From: Oegoconia quadripuncta
Lineage: Eukaryota; Arthropoda; Insecta; Lepidoptera; Autostichidae
Assembly (NCBI GenBank): GCA_949316235.1
Contig: OX438753.1
Span: 15,888,028-15,952,027 of the forward strand
Direction of reading: 5' to 3'
Length of the DNA: 64,000 nucleotides
Shown: in pieces, positions 23,881 through 35,200 of the stretch
Layout: each line of letters opens with the position of its first letter
How positions within the stretch are numbered: position 1 is the first letter of the stretch
Notes under the pieces: generated by a model
The model's database searches: none
What the model was told of the DNA's origin: nothing
What the model saw: the letters and a program-made list of their open reading frames with translations, nothing else
Program-made: the position numbers and the translations under genes

Positions 23881-25164
23881 ATACCGGTATATAACAATAT
23901 GTTACTGTTCTCACGCAAATCGTGAAAGGAAGAACATACTACGAAAGTGGTGTGATACACATCTCATCTCTCTCTAACATCGCTATATTTTGGGAGCACT
24001 ACTGACCTCTAAGATACAGGCAATTACTACCCAGTTTAGAGCCCAGGACTCCTATCTTGCCTCCGTGTAAAAGGATGTATATAATAGATTTCATGTTTAA
24101 ACATGTTAGTTAGAACAGAGAACTGTTCTTTTCTTTTTTCTGTATGGAACTGTATAATATGATGATATTTTCAAATTGTTGGCACTCGAATGTCATAAAT
24201 GTGGTGAGAAGGCTTTTACCCAGCCCACATTAACTCGTAAATTACAGTAGGTACTATGGTTGGACTGGTTGTATACATACCACCCTGGTATCTATTCGTA
24301 TACTGTATCAACAACCGTATTATTGTATCACGGCATGTAAAGTTATAGTTTTAAAGTTATAATATAGGGTGTAACTTGAAAATAGTCGGTTTTTATTTCT
24401 GATAATGCCAGGTATTCTGAAGACAGTATTCCCTTTCTTTGAAAAAATGTCCTGGAAACGTTCGTCAAAGTTCCTCATTTGATCCTCGGAACAGATGAGA
24501 GGCGTCAATGGATAACTGGTTCTTGTATTAATATTTCACTATCAATAGGTACTGAATAGAGTTAAGTTAATTTTTTCTTGGCATGCATATAACAAATTGA
24601 CTTCTCGTAAATCTATTGAAATAAAATATTTGTTGAATGGTTTCTTCATGTCTATTAGTATAGGGTTCTTGCATAGAATTAGTATAAAATATTTTTTTCG
24701 GCACTCGTTGTTCACAATATCATGTTAATATAGTCTCTAAGTAATTTTTGTTATTGTAATAACTGTTTATGCCAAAATAAATGAAAAAAAAAAGAAATAC
24801 CATTGTATCTCTTTATTAGACAATTACCGCGAGCACTTAATATTTTATGGTTGCATATTATATATTATTATTATATGTACTGCATAGTGTTGTACTCTCT
24901 AGTCTCTGTCCTCTGGTGTCCGCAGAAAAGCAGCGTCGCGCCACTATTGCTTTTTGGGGGTCTAATGTCGGGACATTATGCTGAGTGGATCTTTCTTAAC
25001 ACCACCCTTCCAATTGTTCTAATTTTAAGTATGATGAAGCAATAGTGGTGCCCAATAAAAACTTTTTTCTTTATTTAAAACATTTTCTTTCTTTCTAAAA
25101 AATAAATAAGAAAATGAGATCAAAGATGTCTACTTTATCTTTTTGTGATGTAATAAATATGATT
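23881..25164. other. Intergenic, possible old repeat
   Basis: CCACTATTGCTT at 24941 and its complement at about 25038 form inverted arms; CTCTGGTGTCCGC near 24911 also occurs near 57361. Not assigned. Confidence 0.4.
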
Positions 25165-25560
25165 ACTCACCAGCTTCCCGCTCGCGGCTTCGCCTGTGTG
25201 GACTAACTTTATCGCAGAAATTTCTTTATCCCGCGGGAACGACACACTTTATCGGGATAAAAAATATGTCTTATTTACTTTCCACCAAATTTCATCCAAA
25301 TACGTTCATCCGTTTCGCCGTGATTGAGCAACGTACAAAGAAATAAACACAAACTTTAAAATTGTCACATTTATAATATTAGTAGGGATTGGGAACCAGT
25401 CACTTTTCCGGGATAATAAGTAGCTTATATGTTAATCCAGGTCTTAATCTATCTACTAACCAATTTTTAGCCCAATTGGTCTAGTCGTTTAGGCGTGAAG
25501 AGATAACAACATAGATACATACACACACAAACTTTCGCCTTTATAATATTAGTTGGGATT
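25165..25560 (+). repeat. Two head-to-tail repeat E copies
   Basis: The first (25165-25390) has GCCGTGATTGAGCAACGTAC and ends TATAATATTAGTAGGGATT; the second (25391-25560) is diverged and ends TATAATATTAGTTGGGATT. Confidence 0.72.
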
Positions 25561-26031
25561 TTTAAGATGCACTGCGGAGATAGAGAATTAGCCCATGGAA
25601 AATACGGTGTGACCTCGGAAAAACGAATAACCGCGATTTTCTTGAAACATTTAATAAAGTGTTGTAAATGTAGTAACGTTTGCTAAACATTAAGCATTTT
25701 TAAGAAACGCAAGTACTAAGTAAGTATCTAAATAAGGAAAAATTAAAAAATGTGTTCCTTTAAAAAAATCCTCAATTGGTATTCAAAACATTTAGGCTTT
25801 GAATACCATTTTATTCTATTCAGATAAAACACAAGCATGCCTAACTATAACATGCTTAATTTTTTATCCATCAATAAGTTAACTGTATTTAACAAAAGTC
25901 TATTTAATTAAATATCAGTTAGTATTTATTTTTATTAAGATACAAATTTAAAAAGGGTTTTCTAATAAAATTTAGACTAAGCGCTCGTTTATTCAAAATT
26001 ACATCTCTGATATACCTCTGTAAGATAGCAA

Positions 26032-26199
26032 TTATATAAGTCGGTTCTGAATTATGTCTAGCTGAGCTAATTTTTTACCGAATCCCTGGGCTAAATGGCA
26101 CATTATTGGAGTCAGTTGCTTTACCAATTTTGGAGGTACAACTATTCCAAGGCTTATATTATAAAGTGATGGGTTTACGAAACGACCGACAAAGACAAT
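26032..26199 (-). CDS. Candidate terminal exon on the - strand
   Basis: After a good acceptor on the - strand (GATCTTGCTCGTTTCAG) 55 codons stay open, from IVFVGRFVNPSLYN to QNRLI and TAA; a possible AATAAA follows. It joins in frame with the candidate exon at 26617-26668. Not recognised and could be chance. Confidence 0.22.
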   Translation of the reverse strand: MVFVGRFVNPSLYNISLGIVVPPKLVKQLTPIMCHLAQGFGKKLAQLDIIQNRLI

Positions 26200-26327
26200 C
26201 TGAAACGAGCAAGATCAAAGTGATTAACTCTATTTGATGTTATGTTCTACTTAGAGAAGTTCAAACAATTCTCCTCGCGACAGTTTCAAATATCCCACGG
26301 TTCTTTCGGAAACCCATGTTTTGAATA

Positions 26328-26588
26328 ATGGACCTTGACACGCCGATAGACGGACAACAAAGTGATCCTACAAACGTTCCGTTTTTCCAAAATGAGATAT
26401 GGAACCCTGAAAATGTAGTTATACTTCACGGTAAAAGCACCCAAATTAGAGTCCTCACCCGTTTAGGTGGCAGGACGAGGCAACAACCAATTCATCATCC
26501 AATCACGCATAAACCCGCCCTTAAGTCACCCAAGGTGGTTCGCCGAGAAGGCAACACGGTAAAGCTTTTAAACCATCGGTCATGTTAG
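26328..26588 (+). CDS. Unrecognised 86-codon ORF
   Basis: Starts MDLDTPIDGQQSDPTNVPFF and ends NHRSC; ordinary polar composition, no low complexity, no motif I recognise. AATAAA-type signals follow at about 26733 and 26756. Parts of the opposite strand are also open here (see 26032-26668), so at most one reading is real. It may be part of an unknown transposon. Weak support. Confidence 0.2.
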   Translation: MDLDTPIDGQQSDPTNVPFFQNEIWNPENVVILHGKSTQIRVLTRLGGRTRQQPIHHPITHKPALKSPKVVRREGNTVKLLNHRSC

Positions 26589-26616
26589 GCCTTTCCGATG
26601 AAAAGTAGCCACTTAC

Positions 26617-26668
26617 CTCGTCAAACGCCAATCCATTCGAGCCGGGAGGGAAGGGGTGACATAGTCCG
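26617..26668 (-). CDS. Candidate small internal exon on the - strand
   Basis: 52 nt between CTTTGCCCTTGTGCAG and GTAAGTGG on the - strand, reading GLCHPFPPGSNGLAFDE in the frame that continues into 26199-26032. No certain upstream exon was found. The frame also stays open past the donor, so it may not be a real exon. Confidence 0.2.
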
Positions 26669-28304
26669 CTGCACAAGGGCAAAGATTATTCGATACAAAA
26701 ACAGAAGGTACACGTGCCTTCTATCTCTCGAAATAAAATACGAGTTTATTGGAAAAAATAAAGTCTACACATAAATGTTTGTCTTTTTTATTTTCATTCT
26801 TAATCGGAAATTACATATGTAAGTACATGTAAAGAAATAAGTGATTCATTTTTACTGTTATAAGTTCTTTGTGTAGTATCATCATAGCAAACCATGTGTC
26901 CATTTATATAGCCGTGGGCTCGATAATGAACCGATCCCACCAGAATAACAATCTGTGGGATCTATTTTTTATCATAATCATTTCGGGCACATCGTGTAAA
27001 TTTAAATTTTCTGTTGAATTTAGGTCCATTGAAATAATATTTGAATGTCGTAATCATACCCTCCTTAAAAAAAAGCATTTTTGCAACATATTTACGATAT
27101 GGCCCTGGTTTGTTACAAGAATAGGCATGGTGCTATTACCACCGAAAGTACGTAGTTGGTTTGTAGAATAGCCTTTATGAATCCCACAGATTGCATGCGG
27201 GAGCCGATTTGGATGGCGTGAGGGCCATGCAAGTACGTTTACCCTTCACCGGGTATCATCTCAAGTTCCATGATCGCGGATGAAATTTTCCTGACACTAT
27301 TTTATTACCTGACTTTCCCTGACATATAAATGAAAAGGTTAAGCAGCCTGTATGTTTATCAAACTAGCATATTTGCTAAATGTGCATTTAAAATAAGAAA
27401 TTGATAGGTTGTCAAAGCTCCATCCTGCTTCATCATGTGCATAATTAAATAAGTGTAATCTGCTCATTCCACTTCTAGTGCACGAAACAAAGATATAGGT
27501 ATTACTATTTCATTTTGAAAGTAATGATGATTTTGAAAATGTCAAACGCATAAGATGGTAAAACAAGCACTAGACCATTTTTGATTTAATTATTACTCAA
27601 ACTTTCGTAAAGTATTAACGTTTAGCCAGCCGTTTATTTGTACTTTACTTAACTTTAGATTTTTTTTTCGGTGAGATAATATCAAGATGTTATATTTTTT
27701 TAACGCATGATAACAAGTCAATGTCCCATATTTTATTAGGTAATAAATACAAAGGTCGCTCTTTGAAAATAAAACGAGGCTAGTCCTAAGCCAAGCGCAG
27801 TCCAATTGACCCTTTAATAAAAACAAAAACTGATACTAACCACGTGTGACTTTAGTCATCACAAACTTTACCTACTAAATGAAAATGAAACAGAAATGTG
27901 GAAAAGCGGTCACACAGAATCAAAATCTATTTTAGTGTTCCATACCAAAATTGGCAAGAACACTTTGAAATTACCACGGTGTCCCGTCTATTCATCTGCC
28001 TGTCGATTCAAAGTCAAAGTCAAAGTCAAAAAATTGACATTTCTGTCACATCGATTCATTTCAGGAACTATAGGACATAAACAATTAAGAAATTTGTTGT
28101 GGTTGTTGAAAATGTTGATCCAAATACAGACGCAAACGAGGAGTGAAGTTTTAGGATGATAAATACATAAAAAATATGTTTCACGCCAAATATAAGGTTT
28201 AAGTCACAACTTAGAAATTATAAAAACAACAACATTGATGGAAAAAATTATTATATTATCCAGGTATCCCATAAGATAGTGTTAAAAGCTAAATATCGTC
28301 GAAA
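26669..28304. other. Intergenic, no supported gene
   Basis: Several frames of 60-100 codons on both strands between 26869 and 27250, none recognised. A GC-richer block at 27120-27290 may be an unknown repeat. GTCAAA is repeated three times near 28011. Confidence 0.45.
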
Positions 28305-28592
28305 TGACTTAACCGATTTCCATGACACGTGGCGAAGAAAGTATCTCGGCGGGTTTAATTTTAAATATTAACATAGAATAGAAACCCCTAGAAAGACTAT
28401 GATATCATAGAAGTACACCAAAAACTGTGTAAAAAGCTACATATGTTCGAAACAACTTAACTGATTTTCATCAAACATGGCTAGGAACCGCACTCAAGTC
28501 GGACCACGCACTACTGAGATATACTTGACACACATACACAACGCCCTCAAACACATTACACCCATCGTGTTTCTTCGGGGGTTAAAAATACC
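28305..28592 (+). repeat. Dispersed repeat G copy
   Basis: GAACCGCACTCAAGTCGGAC, CACAACGCCCTCAAACACAT and TTCTTCGGGGGTTAAAAATA. Here the dinucleotide part is only ACACACATACACA. Confidence 0.65.
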
Positions 28593-29051
28593 TTATATAA
28601 AGATACACGTGTATCTAAATAGAAAACGGTTTCGAATTGAACGAAAGACCCTTCTACGAGTTTTAATCTTCCATCAAAATAATATCAAGAAGTGCCAGAA
28701 ATATCAAGCAGAATTCATTTCATATTTATCCGATGAACTTTCGGCATTTCATTTACTGGCACGATAATAGCCTGAACACTGGTTGTATCAGAGAAGAAAA
28801 TAAAATTATGGAACATTTGAAAATGTGATAACTTATGTTTGCTAATTTTTGTAACATTATTGTACACCTAATGAAGAGGGAATGGTTCTTGCCGTTTCTT
28901 ATTAGTGCATAAAATTTTGTAAATACTTATTGTATTACACTTATAAATATAATAATGGAGTAGAAAACGTTCACAAAATAAACAAAATTTTTGAATAGTT
29001 ACACATTTTATACCTTATACATAAAATACACAGCTATAATACTTGACGACC
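28593..29051. other. Ir21a: Upstream region of Ir21a
   Basis: AT-rich. No clear TATA box or initiator can be assigned, so the transcription start is unknown. Confidence 0.4.
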
Positions 29052-29242
29052 ATGAATCTGAGGAATATATTGCCCATATTTCTGTGCCTAAATTCGGCTC
29101 ATAGTTTCTTCGACATACAAAACATAATATCAGAGACAATGATGAGACTGCCAGAGGATTTTGCGGAGGCTATCAAGGATATTGCTGAAGGTCTACCTGC
29201 AAAAACTATGACCGTAGTCATGGGGAACTCCACAAATATCAG
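29052..29242 (+). CDS. Ir21a: Ir21a exon 1 (start codon, signal peptide)
   Basis: Encodes residues 1-63 plus two bases of codon 64. It opens with a hydrophobic leader ([14 protein letters not shown]) that looks like a cleavable signal peptide, as expected for an IR. The ATG at 29052 follows GACGACC; a TTG-led in-frame extension 9 bases upstream is unlikely to be used. Donor GTATTT, phase 2. Confidence 0.75.
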
Positions 29243-32200
29243 GTATTTTTTATAATACATCTTTATTTTTATTATAATCGAGAAATTGAAGAAAATTATG
29301 ATTATTCTTGTATTTCATGAGGAAATCATACTGTGAATAACTGAAAATCTTAATAGATATAATTAACTATAATTACATTAAATAATCAAATAAAATACTT
29401 AAGAGATAATAATATAAAAAATAAATCTTAATATCATCATTTCAATAATATGGTTAGGTTGTGTATGTGGATAAATAGAATGTTCTTTGTAAGTAATTAT
29501 ACGAGTAGCCATAAACCATCAATGCTTTATCTTCATCAAATCCAGACATAACCCATTTCCGTCAAAATAATTCTTTGTAACTTTATTTTCAAGTTTAAGT
29601 AAGTAAACATGTAGACTTGAAAATTAAAAATTAACATGTCCTATTAGATGCCTCTCATTGTCGTGTGGCCTTTTTTATATCTCATAATTCTTTCATACAA
29701 GTCTACTTGCGAGAGTTACTTGTGTACATAAATTTTTGTTATGAGGCATCAAAATGTTGCCTAAATATTTAGGCAGGAAAATATATTTCATACCTTTTAA
29801 ATTATTTTTTGCTTGCGTTGTTTTTATCAAAGCATTATTTATGAAGGACTAGATTTTTTCCGCGACTTGGCTGCGGGTTGGTATACCTATATAGGTTACC
29901 ATGTGAGAAGCTAGGTTCAGATAAATTTCTGCTGTCTTGACCGTTTGACTCTGGTACGTATTAATTGATCATTGTAAAAAAAAATATTTATAAGAGTGTT
30001 TCCGTGGGCACGTTCAAGATTCGGTCTCAGTTGATTTCAATTGAAGACAGTCGTTAAGTTGGGTCTCTAGTCTGACACCATCCACCTGTCCTGGGGTGAA
30101 TAGGCCAGTCCCCAGCAGTGGGGGCCGCAGTGAAGCGTTGCTAATGTTCACTTTAATAAACTGAAAACATAAAAATAAAAGAAAAATGTAAATCATCCCA
30201 TTCGAACACTTGGCTGGGATAAAAAGTATTAATCAGTGTGCCAAATAAGTGATTTACAAATATTCAAAATAATATTAGTGGAATAAATAAGATTGAAACT
30301 CGAGATTCATGATGTAAGGAATATCGTCTCTGTAGAAAAGTGCTTGTAATAAGGTAGTCGCTTCGACCTTGAACTCTGTCTACTTATGTGTCTTAAGGCG
30401 ATATAACACGGTTCACTTCTGCCTTTCAATTAGGATGATGCAACCAAATTTAATCATTTGAAACATAAAAGTGAATCATTCAATGTTAGTATCACCGGAT
30501 GAAAGAATTGAGCTTGCTCAATATTTTCACATTTGTCGTTCATCGTTCAACGCAATGTAAACACAAGAATTGAAAGATTCACTTCTTGTTCAATATTGAT
30601 CGCCGCAGTGTAGGAAAAAGAAAAAGTGTACAACAACTCATAAGAAAAAATGGTTTTTAAATGGAAACCGCAGACACCTCTGTTCTTAGAACATTTTAAG
30701 AAGTCTACTTGCACGTAGAATTATAAAACGGAGGGTTCACAAGAAAGTAATTACCAAGCGCACTACCTACTTCGAAGACATCTCTTGAGCAATGTGAATT
30801 GAATAGTTCATTTTATATTCACTTCAAAGATACATGTAAATAGCATACGGTTCACTTCTGCGTCTTTCAACCAAAATGAATCAATTTGATTGAACCGTGT
30901 AATATCGCCTTTGAAATGTCAATTGATTATATTTCAGATCACAAGACATATATCAGTTATTATGTCTACTAAATAGTCACAGCATTCCAGTTATCATTTT
31001 GGACATGGTCACAAAGGAAAACAAGGAAAAGGTAAGACAGAAATTTGTAAGGTATGAAATGATAATCAACGATGCTGTTACTCAAATAAATAATATATAT
31101 CTCTTAGACAAAGCCGATCTGAGAAAAACGAGACCGTCAAGCTGTAGTTTGGTTTGGATTCCGATGCTTTAGAGCAGCGGTGCTCAAATGGTGGTCCGCG
31201 GAACCCTGTTCCGAGGTAGGGCCACAGGGGATCCGTGTTCAACCCGAAAATTAACAAAAAAAGTTCATAGAAAACAGTCATCATAACATAAACCCTACTT
31301 ATACTTATAAACAGACTGGATGAAGCACCAGATATTCGCGTTCAATTGTCAGACATTAAGCCTAATTTTAGTGCCATTATAAATATAAGGTCTAACAAAA
31401 TTAACCCTTAATTTTCATTGATCACATTATATACACAGTTACGGTACAAATTATTTCTATTATCATGTCAAAAATGAAAATGTTCAAACTACAAGGCACA
31501 ACCACTCTTGTTATTTTCAATTTGGGGATCCACCAAAAAAGTATGATCAATTAGGGTACCAGGGTAATTAGGGCCAAAAGTCAAAAATTCAAAAATTGGA
31601 AACAACTGATTTAGAGTACTGCAAATAGTGTTGTATTGCTCAGATTATCACAATCATTAAAACGCATCACGGTTGTTAACGATTTTAAAATATCGGAATC
31701 TAAATCAATTGCAGCCTGACATATTTGCTTTCCCTGTTAGGGCTTTGTTTATGAGATATCGTCGCTTAAGTTCTAACACCGCGTACCTAATTCAAAATGA
31801 TCGGCTTTTCAGGAAAGCAAAAAAACTGTCTCATTTTAAATCATTATACTATTCAATTAACAAAAAAAAATAATAATTGAATGTTATGATTTAAGTTGTA
31901 TTTTCTACAAAAATTTTCGTTGTCCTTTTTGTTTCACGACACCTCTAGAGTATGTAACAAACTGATTTACGCGGTGTTTTCAAAGCTGTGCATGCTTCAC
32001 TGATACTCGTATACGCTATGTTTTTGTTTACGATATAACGCGTCGCCTTTGGACAACTACCTTGTTATTCATTGGTCAAACGATGCATCTTACGAATCTC
32101 TATCGAATAATACTCTAACGACATACCTAACTCCAATCAACCATTTTTTGAGTTACGCGGTGTTAGAACATGCGACGATATTTATTTATTTATTTGAGTG

Positions 32201-35200
32201 GCCCCACCATTGACTATCATTTCGTAGGGTGTCTCAACAGTCTGACGACCATTTTGATAGAAAGGCCAGTATACTGTTGTCTGTATTGTTCTAGTACTAC
32301 GGATTTCTAAAGAAAGCTTTAGATATATCTGAAGAAAGAATAAGTCTAATATTATGCGAGCCAAACGAGTGTGAAAGCATCCTCTTAGAGGTAAGTGTGC
32401 TTAATTTTTATCGGATATTCAAATCAATTCAAATATTTAATTCTAACATGGTTTTTCAGGTACAATATGATCATATACTTTCAGTTCGAAAACAAAATAG
32501 AGATTAGATTAGTCATGACAAGCATAAATTGTGTACTCACAAGTTTTTAGAATGTGGCTTTTAAGTCGGTATATGTAGAGACGAAAATAATAAAAAAATA
32601 AAATTATAGTCATCATCAACAGGCTTACACGTCGCCACTGTTGGGGCACTTGGGAAACATACGTACATAACGTCACGACCTCTATCCCAAATGGGGTGTT
32701 CAGAGATATCCCAAACAATAGTGTTTGGGTGTTCCAAACATTAAAAGTTTAATGATTGAATTGAATTGATTGACATCCACGGTTCACCATATGAAATATA
32801 CAGAAATGCACACGTGACAGGGGGTGAGCCCATCGCCGTTGAAACGTGCAAGCCTATAGGTTGTTTTTTGGTGGAAGTCCCTTAGTCACCTTTTACGACA
32901 CCCACGGTCGAGACGGGTTGGTTCTATTCTATTTGAATGCCGAAACCACACAGCACCCCTGGGATAGGGTATGGTAAATAATCCACCACACAGGCCCAGT
33001 GCGGATTGATGAATAATTGTGTGAGAATACCCAAAAGTCAGAATTGTAAGACGGGCCTGTAAGACTACAGAATTTATTTAACGACTGCCTTCATTTGAAA
33101 TCAACCAGGACAGTACGCAACGTAACGTGCCTTACGAAGCAGTGTTTCCGATACTTGTATTAAAATGCTACTAGTGATTACCCATCTAAATAGAAAATGC
33201 GACTGTGCTGCAGTGTTTCAGTACATCAGTAATTAAATTATGTTTTGTTACGTGATTATCATTGAACATTCAAAAAATAAATAAAACAACGGTTACCTAC
33301 AATATCTATAGAATCTTTCGTTAACAGTTGACAGAGACGAACCTCATCCATAGAATGATGCTATACATCTTTTACTGGCCATATGGACCGGTCAGCAATA
33401 AATTCCTCTCCATCATCAGCGAAGCTATGAGGGTGGCAGTCATCACCAATCCAAGACCCAGCGTGTAAGTTATGTCAGGCTATGTATTATATGTTATATA
33501 AATGCGAGATACAAGGATTTATTTGTGAAGTGGACAAATTACAAAATTATAATGCAACACTGTAGGGGCTTTAGGCATATCTCCTCCTCCACCTCCTCCT
33601 CCTCCGAGGCATAACCGCCTCCGTGGCTCAATGTAAACAACATTGGGTTTACGATTCGGAAGTCGCGGGTTCGATCCCCAGCGGAATACATATTTAAGTA
33701 CTCGGTTTGGTTGGTGGTAGGGCATTTTAAAATGTCCGCCTTGCTAGCTACCACCATCTTATCTAAATCTGCCTCCAAGCAGCCATGTTAATAGCATTGT
33801 TCTGTTCCGGTTGTCAGAGATAAGATAGGCAGTCCCCCAAATGTGTTGGGGTTTCCTGGTCAGTACGCTTCCTCCTTCGATCTCATCTTTACTTAACATT
33901 AGGTGTGATTGAGGTCAAGTAGGATCCCGTCGTGCATAAAAAAAAACAATCTAGAAAATATAAGTTTGCAAGCTAATACTCATCATCATCAGCCGTACAC
34001 ATCTCCACTGTTGAGCCGCAGCCTGCTCGGGACATCCACCATGTGGGTCCAGAGCGCATTCATGAATTTTTGTCTGACCAGCGGCCAAAGCAACATTTTA
34101 AAGCCGCTGTGGGCCCCCGACTTGCCTTTAATGCTGCCTTCAATTGAAAACAACCGGGACCGACTATCTAAAATGCCCTCCGGAGTACAGAAACACTCAT
34201 ATTAAAATGTACCTGGTGGTCACCCACCTAAGGAGTGGCCTTGCCAGACATTGCTATCTTCACTAGTCGAAAACGAATAGCGAACACGACTGCGCTTAAT
34301 ACTAGTCAATTACTTTCAACGCACACATATGAACTAATTAATTTAAATACGAGATACATGGCAACGACCTCTGAGTTATTATATTTAGAATACATATCTT
34401 TTGTATGTATGAAGTACCCCGACGATATGTTTTCTAGATACATTTATCAACAACTGCCTTTAGAATTATTAGAAACTTTAATTCCGCCCACGGTTTCGCC
34501 TGCGTGTAATAACTTTATCGCGCAGGTGTTTAATTTGTTTATCGCGCAGGGACTACTCACTTTCCTCACTCAAAAATCCAGTTAAGTTTTAATCGAGGGT
34601 ACCAACATGTAGGTAGCATGCCAAATTTCATCCAAATCCGTTCATCCGTTTTGCGATTGAGTAACAAACAAACATCCAAACTTTCGCATGTATAATATTA
34701 GTTACATACATAGATACTTTACTTTATCGCGGAGTAATCTTCGAAAATTATCCATATGGGAACCTTTTACTGAGATAAAAGTATCCAATATATTTTTCCA
34801 GAACATTTTCTACCTGTATGCCAAATTTCAAACACACCCCAACAGCGGTATTCCCGAACGAGTACGACATTGGAACCTTCAAGAAACGAGCCTAGACCTT
34901 CCTCAAAGGCGGGCAACGCATCTGTGACCCTTTTGGTATTGCGGGTGTCCATGGGCGGCGGTGATGGCTTTCCATCAGGTGACCCGCATGCTCGCTTGCC
35001 GCCCTCTCATATAAAAAAAAAACACTGGTTCAGTCGTTTCACCATTTTTGAGTAACAAACAAACATCACTTTCGCGTCTAAAATATTGTTCAGATTGACA
35101 TTACCTGTCTTTGCGATTGGGGCACGACGTTTTCTACCCAATATCGATTGTTTCTCCTTCTTTTCCTTGTGTCAATAATGTGCTTCCACACTATGAGGGT

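Noticed and set aside
24880..25060. Inverted arms CCACTATTGCTT and complement, possible solo LTR or MITE
   Set aside because: Arms are only about 12 bp, with no target duplication or second complete copy in the window.
27061..27260. Minus-strand open stretch (WPSRHPNRLPHAICGIHKGY...)
   Set aside because: Open for about 60 codons without start, acceptor or known motif; may belong to an unknown repeat.
32313..32390. Shorter form of Ir21a exon 3 starting at 32313
   Set aside because: In frame, but the upstream acceptor at 32294 has the better pyrimidine tract; kept only as an alternative.
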